Made by a program: the position numbers and the translations under genes. From Liquorilactobacillus sucicola DSM 21376 = JCM 15457 (GTDB taxonomy: Bacteria > Bacillota > Bacilli > Lactobacillales > Lactobacillaceae), in the NCBI RefSeq assembly GCF_000612445.1, contig NZ_BALC01000001.1, forward strand, positions 124,001 through 188,000: a DNA stretch of 64,000 bases. Reading direction: 5' to 3'. The notes under the pieces were generated by a model. It was not told where the DNA came from and ran no database searches. It was given only the letters and a program-made list of their open reading frames with translations. Shown one piece after another: positions 36,029-46,207 of the stretch; the first letter of the stretch is position 1, and every line of letters starts with the position of its first letter.

Positions 36029-37519
36029 GTGAAAATGTTAGCAAGTAAATTGATTCAAAGTTTAAAATTCAAACAGGTGCTACCCGCTGACTATAAGGAC
36101 TTTGTAGTTTCAATGGTCACACAGGATACACGAGAAGTGGTTGAAAATAGTATTTTTATTGCTATTGAGGGTTCTCAAATTGATGGACACATGCTTGTGA
36201 GCGAGGCGGTTCAAAAGGGAGCTGCACTAATTGTCGCGCAAAAAAAACTGTCTTTATTAGGGGTACCTGTAGTTTACGTTGAAAATACAAACAGGGCAAT
36301 GGCAATCTTAAGTAGCCGGTTTTATAGTTCACCAAGTGAAGCAATGCGAATGATAGGTGTGACTGGGACAAATGGTAAGACAACTGTCACACACATCATT
36401 GAAGAAATCTTTCGTGAACATGGAGAAAAGACCGGTCTAATCGGGACGATGTACCGGCGGATTGGCGATAAAATTTATCCAACAAAAAACACAACTCCAG
36501 ACATTATTACATTGCAGCGGACTCTAAGCAAGATGGTCGAGCAGGGGGTTTCTTCTGTCGCGATGGAAGTGTCTTCAATAGCGCTAGTTCAAGGAAGAGT
36601 CTGGGGAGTTGACTTTGACATTGCTGTTTTTACAAATTTAACACGCGATCATTTGGATTATCATAAGACTATGGCTAATTATGCACACGCCAAGAGTCTT
36701 TTATTCTCGCAATTGGGTAATGAATATAGACACCAAGGCAATAGTAAAGTAGCGGTGTTAAACATTGATGATCCTATGGGAAGAAGATTAGAGGAAGATA
36801 CTGCTGCACATGTGCTGACGTACGGAATTAAAAACAGCGCAATGATCAAGGCCTCTAACGTAGTTATTCATAGTCAGGGTACGGATTTTGATTTAGAAGT
36901 ATTCGGACAGAAACAGCATTTGAAAGTTAGAATGGTAGGTTTGTTTAATGTTTATAATATTTTAGCAGCTTATGCGGCAGCGTATGCCGCAGGATTGGAT
37001 TCGGAAAAAATCATAGCTGCGTTAACGAACTTCAAGGGAGTTAAGGGTCGTTTACAGTTGATATCATCTCCATCAGGAGTCAGTGCCATAGTTGATTACT
37101 CACATACTCCCGATGGGCTTTTGAATGCTTTGGAGACAATTAACGATTTTGCAAAGGGAAAAGTTTTCTGTATTATTGGTTGCGGTGGTGATCGTGACCA
37201 CGGAAAGCGCCCGAAAATGGCTCAAATTGCGCTGCAGTATAGTGATTATCCAATTTTTACTTCAGATAATCCACGTTCTGAGGACCCGCAAGCAATTATT
37301 GATGATATGCTGCAGGGTATTCCACAGCAAAGTGCTGTAAAAGTACTGCTCGATCGGCGAGCTGCTATCCAGTATGCCATCGCAAAAGCACAACCTAAAG
37401 ACATTGTTTTAATAGCTGGCAAGGGCCATGAAGATTATCAGATTATCAAGGGTAGAAAAAATCATTTTGATGACGTTGAGGAAGCTGAAAAAGCACTGAA
37501 GAGAAGAGGGGCATTTTAG
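36029..37519 (+). CDS. murE: UDP-MurNAc-tripeptide ligase MurE, meso-DAP specific by motif
   Basis: Adds the third amino acid to the wall precursor. ATP-binding motif [13 protein letters not shown] near residue 110; VAMEVSSIALVQGRVWG near 176 and FTNLTRDHLDYHKTM near 200. The amino-acid-selecting loop reads SDNPRSEDP near residue 409: DNPR is the motif of DAP-adding MurE, whereas lysine-adding enzymes differ there. AGKGHEDYQ near the end is also typical of the DAP class. GTG 36029 is eight bases from AGGA and preferred; GTG 36026 is possible. About 496 residues. murE inside the dcw cluster resembles the bacillar order. Confidence 0.93.
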   Translation: MKMLASKLIQSLKFKQVLPADYKDFVVSMVTQDTREVVENSIFIAIEGSQIDGHMLVSEAVQKGAALIVAQKKLSLLGVPVVYVENTNRAMAILSSRFYSSPSEAMRMIGVTGTNGKTTVTHIIEEIFREHGEKTGLIGTMYRRIGDKIYPTKNTTPDIITLQRTLSKMVEQGVSSVAMEVSSIALVQGRVWGVDFDIAVFTNLTRDHLDYHKTMANYAHAKSLLFSQLGNEYRHQGNSKVAVLNIDDPMGRRLEEDTAAHVLTYGIKNSAMIKASNVVIHSQGTDFDLEVFGQKQHLKVRMVGLFNVYNILAAYAAAYAAGLDSEKIIAALTNFKGVKGRLQLISSPSGVSAIVDYSHTPDGLLNALETINDFAKGKVFCIIGCGGDRDHGKRPKMAQIALQYSDYPIFTSDNPRSEDPQAIIDDMLQGIPQQSAVKVLLDRRAAIQYAIAKAQPKDIVLIAGKGHEDYQIIKGRKNHFDDVEEAEKALKRRGAF

Positions 37520-37522
37520 GTA

Positions 37523-38485
37523 ATGACAGGATTAGAGATAGTAATGCCGATTATTAGCAGCTTTATCATTACAACTGCTTGTTTACCAATCTTTATTAAT
37601 TTTGCGCACAAGAAGAATCAGGGACAGATGATTCGCGAAGATGGGCCTAAATGGCATGAGAAAAAGTCAGGCACACCGACAATGGGAGGTTTAGTTTTTA
37701 ACAGTGCAATCGTGCTTGTTGGAATTTTACTTCCGCTTTTTACACGGGGGTTGACTGTCAGAGTTTTAGTACTTGAATTTATTTTGATTCTTTATGGCTT
37801 GCTGGGTTTTTGGGATGACTCTATTAAACTTTGGAAGAAGCAGAATGAAGGCCTTAAGGCTTGGCAGAAGCTTCTGGGACAGATTGCCGGTGCGGTAGTA
37901 TTCATGTGGGTTTATCTATATGAGGGGCTGCCTCTTTCACTCAGCTTTTTTGGGTATGAAATTCCGCTAGGTTTCTTATATGTTTTCTTTGTTGTCTTTT
38001 GGCTGGTCGGTTTTTCAAATGCGGTCAACTTAACTGATGGGATCGATGGTTTGGTTGCAGGGCAAGCAACAATTGCATTCGGAACCTACGCGATCACTGC
38101 ATATGTTCAAGGACAGTTTGATGTTCTTATCTTTTGTTTAGCAGTTATTGGAGCTCTTCTTGGATTCATGCTTTTTAATCACAAACCCGCTAAGATTTTT
38201 ATGGGTGACATGGGTTCATTAGCACTAGGTGGTGCTTTAGCAGCTGTTTCAATCTTACTGCATCATGAGTTGTCATTGCTGTTTGTCGGGATAATTTTTG
38301 TAATCGAAACTGCCAGTGTGATGCTGCAAGTTGCCTCTTTCAAATTGACGGGTAAAAGAATTTTCAAAATGAGTCCCATTCATCATCATTTTGAATTGTG
38401 CGGTTGGAGTGAATGGAGAATTGATTTGACTTTTTGGGCAGTCGGCATTGTTGCAGGAGTAGTCTTTTTGTTGACGAGTATATAA
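37523..38485 (+). CDS. mraY: Phospho-MurNAc-pentapeptide transferase MraY
   Basis: Integral membrane enzyme that attaches the wall precursor to undecaprenyl phosphate, making lipid I. 320 residues with about ten hydrophobic segments. Catalytic aspartates are in GFWDDSIKL near residue 95 and NLTDGIDGL near 171; the MPIHHHFE-like motif reads MSPIHHHFE near 285. GTPTMGGL near 51 is conserved. It follows murE after three bases. Confidence 0.96.
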   Translation: MTGLEIVMPIISSFIITTACLPIFINFAHKKNQGQMIREDGPKWHEKKSGTPTMGGLVFNSAIVLVGILLPLFTRGLTVRVLVLEFILILYGLLGFWDDSIKLWKKQNEGLKAWQKLLGQIAGAVVFMWVYLYEGLPLSLSFFGYEIPLGFLYVFFVVFWLVGFSNAVNLTDGIDGLVAGQATIAFGTYAITAYVQGQFDVLIFCLAVIGALLGFMLFNHKPAKIFMGDMGSLALGGALAAVSILLHHELSLLFVGIIFVIETASVMLQVASFKLTGKRIFKMSPIHHHFELCGWSEWRIDLTFWAVGIVAGVVFLLTSI

Positions 38486-38530
38486 GATATTTGATGAGAT
38501 ATAAGATAATGTATAAGGAAGTCCTTGAGA

Positions 38531-39906
38531 ATGAAAAAAATTACAAATTATAAAAACATGCACATACTCGTAATTGGGTTAGGCAAGAGTGGGCTTAATG
38601 CAGCCAAGCTTTTGAATAAACTAGGCGCACGGGTGACAGTTAATGATTTGAAAAAACCGAAAGATGCGAAAATCGTTGCTGATCTTGAAAGTACAGGAAT
38701 AAAAGTTGTTACCGGAAGCCACCCCTTAAGTCTTTTGCAAGGAACCGAGCTAATTGTTAAAAATCCTGGCATCCCATATTCAAATGTATTAGTTAGCGCT
38801 GCAGTGAAACAGAAGATACAAATTATTACTGAACCAGAATTGGCATACGAGATACTTGAAGCTCAAATGATTGGCATTACTGGGACAAATGGCAAAACAA
38901 CAACAACCACGATGATTTCCCTGATGCTAAACCAAGGCCGTGAAAAGGGACATGCATATGTTGCTGGCAACATTGGAGTTCCTGCGACTCTTGTTGCTCA
39001 AAAAGCAACTTCGGATGATGTCATGGTCAGTGAACTATCAAGTTTTCAATTGCTGGGAATCACCAAATTGCACCCACATATTGCTGTGTTAACTAATATC
39101 TATGAAGCTCATACAGACTACCATGGTTCGCGCGAAAATTATGTCAAAGCAAAAATGCGTATCACAATGAATCAAGATGAAAATGACTTCTTTGTAGTAA
39201 ACTGGGACTCCAAGGAATGGCAAAACCTGAGTAAACAATCACGAGCAAAGGTTGTTCCCTTTTCACGTCAAGACAAGATCGAAACAGGAGCGTATGAAAA
39301 AGACGGTTTTTTGTATTTCCGCGGCGAAAAAATAATGGCTGCTGCTGAGATAAGAGTTCCCGGAGCACATAATGTTGAGAATGCACTAGCAGCATTGACT
39401 GCTGCCAAACTGATGGGACAAAGCACAGAAAGTATCGTGGAGGTTTTGAAAACCTTCTCTGGCGTGCGTCATCGAACACAATACGTAACTACATTGAATA
39501 AACGCAAATTTTACAATGATTCGAAAGCAACGAACATGGAGGCAACAGAAAAGGCATTATCAGGATTTAAAGCGCCGATCGTTCTGTTGGCGGGAGGACT
39601 CGACCGTGGGTTTACCTTTGAACGATTGATTCCGTATTTTAAAAATGTACGCAGTTTGATTGTTTTTGGAGAAACAGCGGATTTGATGGCGAAGGCAGGC
39701 CAAAAAGCTGGTGTGAGTGAGATTAAACACACTGAGAATGTTGTCACCGCTGTTCCATTGGCTTATGAAATGAGCATGAGGGAGATATCATTCTCTTATC
39801 GCCAGCGTGTGCAAGTTGGGATCAATACCCAACTTTTGAAGTTCGCGGAGATATGTATATCAATGCAATTGAACAACTGGCTAAAAAAGTGGAGGCAAGA
39901 AAATGA
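38531..39906 (+). CDS. murD: UDP-MurNAc-alanine-D-glutamate ligase MurD (one-base frameshift near 39775)
   Basis: Adds D-glutamate to the wall precursor. ATP motif [13 protein letters not shown] near residue 115, SELSSFQL near 165, [13 protein letters not shown] near 187 and [18 protein letters not shown] near 322. As given the frame runs past the true end to 40021, with a nonsense tail after AYEMS that overlaps murG. Adding one base near 39775 restores [20 protein letters not shown], the expected MurD ending, and a stop at 39904-39906 that overlaps murG by four bases (ATGA). The corrected protein has 458 residues. ATG 38531 has AAGGAA ten bases upstream. Confidence 0.9.
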
Positions 39907-41003
39907 GGTTATTAGTTTCAGGTGGCGGAACAGGTGGACATATTTATCCGGCACTTGCTTTGATAGACGCTGTAAGAAAAAAGGAGCCATCTACCGAAGT
40001 GTTGTATGTTGGCACTCATAAGGGATTAGAAAATAAAATAGTTCCAGATGCAGGGATACCATTTAAGACAATTCAAATTCAAGGATTTAAACGTTCGTTA
40101 TCACTTGAAAACTTTAAGACAGTTTATTTATTTTTAAAAAGTGTGCGTACTGCAAAAAAATATTTGCGAGAGTTCAAGCCTGATGTTGTTGTAGGGACGG
40201 GCGGTTTTGTTTGCGGAGCGGTAGTTTATGCAGCAGCCAGAATGGGAATTCCCACCTTTATCCATGAACAAAACAGTGTTGCCGGAGTTACAAACAAATT
40301 TTTAAGCCACTTTGTCGATAAGATTGGTATCTCATTTACAGAAGCTATTAACAATTTTCCAGCTGAAAAAGTTGTTTTTACAGGAAATCCGCGTGCACAG
40401 CAAGTTGCTGGAATGAAGCCTAGTGGTCGACTTAAAGAATACGGCTTGGAGCCAGCTAAAAAAACAGTCTTGATATTTGGTGGTTCTCGTGGAGCAAGAA
40501 GAATAAATGAGGCCACGGTTGAATCTTTTTCCTTTCTAAAGGACAAAAGCTATCAAATCCTTTTTGTGACCGGCAGTGTCCATTTTGATAAAATCAAAAA
40601 CATGATTGGCACTGATATTCCAAAAAATATTGTAGTTGAGCCTTATATACCGGATATGCCTTCAATTCTGCCAGAGATTAGCTGCATTGTTGGACGAGCT
40701 GGGGCAACAAGTCTTGCAGAAATAACTGCTTTAGGACTCCCATCTATCTTGGTTCCAAGTCCATATGTGACTAATGATCATCAAACCCATAATGCTCAAA
40801 GTCTTGTTAGCGTTCATGCTGCGGAGATGATCAGAGAAAAGGATTTGGATGGGAGAGTCTTGGCAGATACAATTGATAAATTGATGTCAGATGATGAACT
40901 GCAAAAAGCGATGGGTGAAAATGCCAAAAAAGCTGGAACGACTGATGCAGCGGACAGGATAACCAAAATTTTAGAGCAGCTGATTACTGAAGCACACAAG
41001 TAA
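39903..41003 (+). CDS. murG: UDP-GlcNAc:lipid I transferase MurG
   Basis: Peripheral membrane glycosyltransferase that makes lipid II. 366 residues, GT-B fold. N-terminal G-loop [16 protein letters not shown] near residue 5; second loop [17 protein letters not shown] near 95; [13 protein letters not shown] near 123; donor-site [11 protein letters not shown] near 195 and [11 protein letters not shown] near 263. GTGGAGG precedes ATG 39903. In the corrected reading murD ends inside its start codon. Confidence 0.97.
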   Translation: MRLLVSGGGTGGHIYPALALIDAVRKKEPSTEVLYVGTHKGLENKIVPDAGIPFKTIQIQGFKRSLSLENFKTVYLFLKSVRTAKKYLREFKPDVVVGTGGFVCGAVVYAAARMGIPTFIHEQNSVAGVTNKFLSHFVDKIGISFTEAINNFPAEKVVFTGNPRAQQVAGMKPSGRLKEYGLEPAKKTVLIFGGSRGARRINEATVESFSFLKDKSYQILFVTGSVHFDKIKNMIGTDIPKNIVVEPYIPDMPSILPEISCIVGRAGATSLAEITALGLPSILVPSPYVTNDHQTHNAQSLVSVHAAEMIREKDLDGRVLADTIDKLMSDDELQKAMGENAKKAGTTDAADRITKILEQLITEAHK

Positions 41004-41024
41004 AAGAAAAAGAGGGGGTGCGAG

Positions 41025-41873
41025 ATGAAAAAATTAAGGCGTTCCAAGGTTAAATCTCAAAGAAATGCCCCCCTTACTCCTTGGGAAAAGGCGCAACAAG
41101 AACATAAGCAAAAATTGAAACATGAAAAGCATCATTTTTTTAAAAAAGATCGGATTGGAAACAAACTTCCAAGTTTAGTCAGACAACGGAGAAAAATTCT
41201 TAGACGACGCCTGATAGTAAACCTTGTTATTTTCGCAGCACTTGGTATAGCTGCCTTGTACTTAATACTTCCGATAAGTAAGGTGCAAGAAATCAAAGTG
41301 ACAGGAGTGGATAAGCTTACTGAGGAGGCAATTGTTTCAGCTGGTGAAATACGCAAAGATAATTTGGTACTGGGCGTCTTGCTGAATGAGAAGAAGATAA
41401 AAGCTAGGGTTAGTAAGAAGGTTTCGGAAGTTAAAAGTGTCAGACTTATGATTGAAGGAACAACGGTCAACTACAGAGTGAAGGAATATCCAATTGTTGG
41501 TTATGTTGCAAAAGAAGGTAAATACTACAGTTTGAACGATTCAGGTAAAGTTTCAAAGATCTCGCGTGACCAAGCCCAGGGGGCTTATCCCCTTTATTAC
41601 AAATTTAATAATCACCAAAAATTGGAAGCTTTAGCACGGCAGGTAAACCGTCTTTCACCTAATCTACGCAGTGCAATATCTGAGATCCACTATACACCGA
41701 CAAATGTGAATGATGAAAAAATCAGGGTTTACATGAATGACGGTAACGAAGTGATCGCGTCTATTTCGACTTTTGCCAAAAAAATGGTCTACTATCCCGA
41801 TATTAAAGGAAAAGCAAATAATAAAATACTTATCGATTTTGAAGTAGGCGCATACTCATATCCTTTGAAGTAA
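41025..41873 (+). CDS. divIB: Cell division protein DivIB/FtsQ
   Basis: Bitopic divisome protein that acts with FtsL and DivIC. 282 residues: a long basic cytoplasmic region (about 1-62), one membrane helix (LIVNLVIFAALGIAALYLIL, about 64-83), then a POTRA domain beginning ISKVQEIKVTGVDKLTEEAI and a beta domain with EYPIVGYVAKEGKYYSLNDSGKV. Its place after murG and before ftsA is the standard Gram-positive order. Confidence 0.93.
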   Translation: MKKLRRSKVKSQRNAPLTPWEKAQQEHKQKLKHEKHHFFKKDRIGNKLPSLVRQRRKILRRRLIVNLVIFAALGIAALYLILPISKVQEIKVTGVDKLTEEAIVSAGEIRKDNLVLGVLLNEKKIKARVSKKVSEVKSVRLMIEGTTVNYRVKEYPIVGYVAKEGKYYSLNDSGKVSKISRDQAQGAYPLYYKFNNHQKLEALARQVNRLSPNLRSAISEIHYTPTNVNDEKIRVYMNDGNEVIASISTFAKKMVYYPDIKGKANNKILIDFEVGAYSYPLK

Positions 41874-42021
41874 AACTACTTGTTGAATATAATTAATTTA
41901 AGTATTTGAGACGCGAGAAGTGTATTAATAGGAAACAGTGTGGTAAAATTTAAATAATCAAATTGAGTAATTTCTTACCATATAAGGTTAAATCAAATTT
42001 AAGAAAAGGGGGGCTCTATTG

Positions 42022-43344
42022 ATGGAAAATTCTGGAATATATGTTGGTCTCGACATTGGGACTACCTCGATCAAAGTAATCGTTGCAGAACATATAAAAG
42101 ATCAGATGAACATCATCGGGGTGGGGAGTGAACGTTCAGACGGTTTAAGTCGCGGTGTTATCGTGGATATTGACCGTGCTGTTAGTGCAATTAAGAAGGC
42201 GATTCAGCAGGCTGAACAAAAGGCAAACATCCAGATATCAAAAGTAACAGTTGGAATTCCAGCAAATCTTCTGGAGATCGTCCCTTGTAACGGAATGATT
42301 GCTGTAAGCGACGAAGCTGGAAGTTCAAAAGAAATTGACGAAGACGATGTTTATCGTGTAACCGAGGCGGCATTGGTTCAAAAATTGCCTCCTGAAAGAG
42401 ATGTAATTGATATCATACCGGATGAGTTTATTGTTGACGGATTTGACGGAATAAAAGATCCCCGGGGAATGATAGGTGTTCGGTTAGAAATGAATGGAGT
42501 TGTCTATACTGGACCCAAAACAGTGCTGCATAATACAATGAAGTGTGTTGAAAAAGCAGGACTGCATGTTGAAGGAACTGTTGTTTCGGCGTTGGCACTT
42601 TCAACAACTGCTTTAAGTGATGGTGAACAGGACTTTGGAGCTGTCATTATTGATATCGGCGGCGGTCAAACCACTGCGGCGGTCGTGCATGACCATAAGT
42701 TAAAGTATACATATGTTGACCAAGAAGGCGGCATGTTTGTTACGAAAGATATTTCTGTTGTTTTGAATACTTCGCTTGAAAATGCGGAAAAAATCAAACG
42801 CAACTATGGTTACGCAACGAGCAGCCTGGCTTCGAAGGATGATGTATTCCCAGTAGAAGTCGTGGGAAAGGTCGACCCTGTTCAAGTAAGCGGGGAGTAT
42901 CTAAGTGAGATTATTGAGGCGAGAATGACACAAATTTTTGAAAAGCTAAGAGATGCGTTGGAGGGGATTAGGGCTTTGCAGTTACCAGGCGGAGTCGTTC
43001 TTACTGGCGGACTTGCTGCACTTCCTGGGATGAAAGAATTGGCAGAAGACATATTTGATGTAAACGTTAAGGTATTTATTCCACAGCAGATGGGTCTCAG
43101 ACACCCGTCATTTTCACAGGCTATCGGCTTGATTAAGTATGTTATGCAGCAAGGTGAGATTGAAAAGATTGTTAAAAGTACCATTACTGATGGAGACAGA
43201 CGCAACATTTCGAAGGAAAGTGACAATGTTGTAACCCTTAATCCAAAAGTTGAAGAGACGGGTACTAAGAAGAAAAATGATACAGATAAAAAAAGCAGTG
43301 CTTTTGACGGTGTTAAGAATTTCTTCAGCACATTTTTTGATTGA
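42022..43344 (+). CDS. ftsA: Cell division protein FtsA
   Basis: Actin-like protein that tethers FtsZ to the membrane. 440 residues. Phosphate-1 motif YVGLDIGTTSIKV near residue 7, phosphate-2 IIDIGGGQTTAAVV near 211, adenosine motif GVVLTGGLAALPGM near 325. The long charged linker and the terminal amphipathic helix FDGVKNFFSTFFD are the membrane anchor. ATG 42022 has GGGGGG upstream. The 148-base gap before it holds a TAAAAT (41944-41949) preceded by TG, a possible separate ftsA-ftsZ promoter. Confidence 0.96.
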   Translation: MENSGIYVGLDIGTTSIKVIVAEHIKDQMNIIGVGSERSDGLSRGVIVDIDRAVSAIKKAIQQAEQKANIQISKVTVGIPANLLEIVPCNGMIAVSDEAGSSKEIDEDDVYRVTEAALVQKLPPERDVIDIIPDEFIVDGFDGIKDPRGMIGVRLEMNGVVYTGPKTVLHNTMKCVEKAGLHVEGTVVSALALSTTALSDGEQDFGAVIIDIGGGQTTAAVVHDHKLKYTYVDQEGGMFVTKDISVVLNTSLENAEKIKRNYGYATSSLASKDDVFPVEVVGKVDPVQVSGEYLSEIIEARMTQIFEKLRDALEGIRALQLPGGVVLTGGLAALPGMKELAEDIFDVNVKVFIPQQMGLRHPSFSQAIGLIKYVMQQGEIEKIVKSTITDGDRRNISKESDNVVTLNPKVEETGTKKKNDTDKKSSAFDGVKNFFSTFFD

Positions 43345-43368
43345 TTTATAAATTGGAGGGAAAGCGTA

Positions 43369-44628
43369 ATGGAATTTTCACTAGATGCAAATGAAAATAC
43401 GGGTGCAACAATTAAAGTTATTGGGGTCGGCGGTGCTGGTGGCAATGCTGTGAATCGTATGATCGCTGATGATGTTAAAGGCGTTGAGTTTATTGTTGCC
43501 AACACGGATGTGCAAGCTTTGAAAAGCTCTAATGCTGAAACCAAGATTCAGCTTGGGCCGAAATTAACAAGAGGACTTGGTGCGGGTTCAAATCCAGAGA
43601 TTGGAAATAAAGCTGCACAAGAAAGCGAAGAATCAATCGCTGAGTCACTAAAGGGCGCTGATATGATTTTTGTTACCGCTGGAATGGGAGGAGGCACCGG
43701 TACCGGTGCAGCGCCTATTATTGCTAAAGTAGCAAAAGAGCAAGGCGCTTTGACAGTAGGGGTAGTTACTCGTCCATTTAGTTTTGAAGGCCCTAAACGT
43801 GCACGTTACGCAGCCGAGGGCGTTGCTCAGATGAAAGAGCACGTTGATACTCTGGTTATTATTGCTAATAATCGCCTGTTGGAAATTGTTGATAAAAAGA
43901 CACCAATGCTTGATGCATTTAAGGAAGCAGATAACGTCTTACGCCAAGGTGTTCAAGGTATCTCTGATTTAATTACATCACCAGGATATGTTAATCTGGA
44001 TTTTGCTGATGTTAAAACAGTGATGGAAAATCAGGGTTCTGCTTTGATGGGGATTGGTTCCGCAAATGGTGAAAATAGAACAGCAGAGGCAACTAAAAAG
44101 GCTATTTCCTCACCTTTACTTGAGGTTTCGATAGATGGAGCAGAGCAAGTTCTGTTAAACATCACTGGTGGACCGGATTTGAGTTTGTTTGAAGCACAAG
44201 ATGCTTCTGATATTGTGGCACAGGCTGCAACGAGTGACGTCAATATTATTTTTGGTACCTCGATCAATGAGGATTTGGAAGATACGGTTGTTGTAACTGT
44301 CATTGCAACAGGGATTGATAAAAAGAAAAGGGAGCAGTCACAAAGACGCAATCGCTTAGGCTCTTTAGATGATAAGAATCCTCGCTCCACGAGTACTGAG
44401 CAGGAGACACAGGCCAACCCAAGTTCGTCAGATCCGTTAAGAGATTGGGATTTGCGGCGTGAAATTTCTGGGGAACGCAAAGTCAATCAACCTGAACGAC
44501 AAGATGAGTTTCAGGGTGTTGAAAAGAAAAAGTTTGATATTTTCAAGATGGATACTGCTAAAGAAAAGAACGAAAGTGACGATGATGGTCTGAATACACC
44601 GCCTTTTTTCCGTCACCGTCGTAAGTAA
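43369..44628 (+). CDS. ftsZ: Cell division protein FtsZ
   Basis: Tubulin-like GTPase that forms the division ring. 419 residues. Nucleotide motifs [13 protein letters not shown] near residue 18, the tubulin signature [12 protein letters not shown] near 105 and the T7 loop [11 protein letters not shown] near 208. After residue 320 comes a variable, charged linker, ending in the conserved C-terminal peptide region [14 protein letters not shown], which binds FtsA and SepF. GGAGGG precedes the ATG. Confidence 0.98.
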   Translation: MEFSLDANENTGATIKVIGVGGAGGNAVNRMIADDVKGVEFIVANTDVQALKSSNAETKIQLGPKLTRGLGAGSNPEIGNKAAQESEESIAESLKGADMIFVTAGMGGGTGTGAAPIIAKVAKEQGALTVGVVTRPFSFEGPKRARYAAEGVAQMKEHVDTLVIIANNRLLEIVDKKTPMLDAFKEADNVLRQGVQGISDLITSPGYVNLDFADVKTVMENQGSALMGIGSANGENRTAEATKKAISSPLLEVSIDGAEQVLLNITGGPDLSLFEAQDASDIVAQAATSDVNIIFGTSINEDLEDTVVVTVIATGIDKKKREQSQRRNRLGSLDDKNPRSTSTEQETQANPSSSDPLRDWDLRREISGERKVNQPERQDEFQGVEKKKFDIFKMDTAKEKNESDDDGLNTPPFFRHRRK

Positions 44629-44663
44629 CAAAAAGAAACATTGATGCGATAGGAGGAGTGAAA

Positions 44664-45089
44664 ATGGCTCTTGGTGAGAAAATTGGACGTTTTTTTGGAA
44701 TGTCTGATGAAGATGAAACGTATCGCTCAGATAATTATTATACAAACGAAGATGAAGAGTTGGCAGATGCTGCTAGAAGTTCAAAGATTGTCTCGATGCA
44801 TGCAAAAGGAAAAGAAAAAGTGGAAAAAAAGATTGCTTTATTTGAACCAAGAATATATTCTGATGTTAAAGTTATCGCCACTCGTCTGTTGAACGACCAA
44901 GCTGCAGTTGTTAACTTTCAAAGGATGGATGAACAACAGGCTCATCGTGTCGTAGACTTTTTGACAGGAACGGTTTTTGCAATTGGCGGGGAAGTCCAAC
45001 GTATTGGAGAACAGATTTTTTTATGTACTCCACATGGGTTTGTTGTTGAAGGAAATGTAGCTGCTGAATTTTCTGATAATGATTTTTAG
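44664..45089 (+). CDS. sepF: Cell division protein SepF
   Basis: Membrane-binding partner of FtsZ that can stand in for FtsA. An N-terminal amphipathic helix (MALGEKIGRFFGM) is followed by an acidic linker and the folded domain with EPRIYSDVKVIATRLLNDQAAVVNFQRM and RVVDFLTGTVFAIGG. 141 residues. ATG 44664 has AGGAGG seven bases upstream; an in-frame GTG at 44658 touches that site. Confidence 0.95.
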   Translation: MALGEKIGRFFGMSDEDETYRSDNYYTNEDEELADAARSSKIVSMHAKGKEKVEKKIALFEPRIYSDVKVIATRLLNDQAAVVNFQRMDEQQAHRVVDFLTGTVFAIGGEVQRIGEQIFLCTPHGFVVEGNVAAEFSDNDF

Positions 45090-45109
45090 CTGATTAAGGG
45101 GTTAATTAA

Positions 45110-45388
45110 TTGATAATAACTATTTTTGATCGTTTATTCGAACTATACTCATTAGCAATCGTAGCATTTGTGCTAATGTCTTGGTTTCCAGGTGCTTACC
45201 AGACAAAACTAGGTCAATTTCTTGGTCGAATATGTCAGCCGTACCTAGGTTTTTTTGATAGGTTTATTCCACCGCTTGGTGGCATAAGTTTTTCACCAAT
45301 TGTAGCTTTGGTTGCATTGCAGTTTATTAAATATGGTTTTGATCTTGTACTTATTTCGTTGTTGAATCTGTGGTCGATAGTTTTTTAA
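45110..45388 (+). CDS. ylmG: YggT family membrane protein (YlmG)
   Basis: Small membrane protein of 92 residues with two hydrophobic helices (about 9-26 and 62-85) and the family's MSWFPGAYQTKLGQFLGRICQPYLGFFDRFIPP between them. Conserved between sepF and ylmH in Gram-positive dcw clusters; linked to division or membrane-protein assembly but not well defined. The start is TTG 45110, with AAGGGG eight bases before. Confidence 0.9.
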   Translation: MIITIFDRLFELYSLAIVAFVLMSWFPGAYQTKLGQFLGRICQPYLGFFDRFIPPLGGISFSPIVALVALQFIKYGFDLVLISLLNLWSIVF

Positions 45389-45400
45389 GTGGGATGTATA

Positions 45401-46183
45401 ATGAGTGAGGATAGTGTTTATCAACATTTTAGAAAAGAAGAAGCGACAGTTATCGATGAGATCCAAGATGTACTGGAGAGGGTTAGAAATGAGTACCGAC
45501 CGATTTTGACTCGTTTTTTCAATCCGCGTGAGCGTTTGATTGCGTCTTCTTTGTTGCGGAATGATGAGATCAAAATGAAAAGTTTTGGATTAGCTCCTAA
45601 TGCTGAGAGAAAGAGAGTTTTGTTCTATCCCTCGTATTATGAGCCCGACCAAGCTGATTTTGAGATCGCATTGATGAGAATAAATTATCCGACTAAGTTT
45701 GCCGCGCTACAGCATCGACAAGTTTTGGGAACACTGATGAATATTGGGATTAAACGGGATGTTATCGGTGATATCATGAGCGATGGTGAACAGTGGCAAA
45801 TTATTGTTGATGCACAGATGGCAGACTATATCCGTCTGCAAGTTGATCATGTTGGTCGCATTAAGGTCAGCATGACAGTTGTTCCTGATAACCAACTAGT
45901 TTCGTCGCGTGACGAGTGGTTAAGCAAACAACTTTCCGTTAGTTCATTAAGGATTGACGTCTTGATTGCAGGTGTCTATAATCTTTCGCGTAAACAGGTG
46001 AAAGACTTGCTGCAGGCACAGAAAGTGCATCTTAATTGGATGTTGGTTGAAAAGCCGGATGCAGAACTTGGAAGAAAAGATATTGTTTCTGTCAGAGGCC
46101 ATGGCCGTTTTAGGATGGATTATGTACGCGGTGTTTCAAAAAAGGGTAGAATAAGGTTGGATGTTTCTGTTTTAGAAAACTAA
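45401..46183 (+). CDS. ylmH: S4-domain RNA-binding protein YlmH
   Basis: 260-residue RNA-binding protein. The S4 domain covers about 180-240, with SSLRIDVLIAGVYNLSRKQVKDLLQAQKVHLN. YlmH members associate with stalled 50S subunits bearing peptidyl-tRNA in B. subtilis and act in ribosome quality control. ATG 45401 is preferred, with GGGA six bases upstream; GTG 45389 lies at the ylmG stop. Position in the sepF-ylmG-ylmH-divIVA row supports the name. Confidence 0.93.
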   Translation: MSEDSVYQHFRKEEATVIDEIQDVLERVRNEYRPILTRFFNPRERLIASSLLRNDEIKMKSFGLAPNAERKRVLFYPSYYEPDQADFEIALMRINYPTKFAALQHRQVLGTLMNIGIKRDVIGDIMSDGEQWQIIVDAQMADYIRLQVDHVGRIKVSMTVVPDNQLVSSRDEWLSKQLSVSSLRIDVLIAGVYNLSRKQVKDLLQAQKVHLNWMLVEKPDAELGRKDIVSVRGHGRFRMDYVRGVSKKGRIRLDVSVLEN

Positions 46184-46207
46184 TACATAATTGGAGGTGT
46201 TGGGGAT

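Noticed and set aside
39904-40021. MurD-MurG overlapping extended protein (498 residues)
   Set aside because: The extra tail has no similarity to MurD and disappears when one base is restored near 39775.
42882-43544. Long antisense open frame (220 codons) across ftsA/ftsZ
   Set aside because: It lies opposite two conserved genes, is rich in Ser/Pro/Leu as expected of antisense shadows, and has no start signal.
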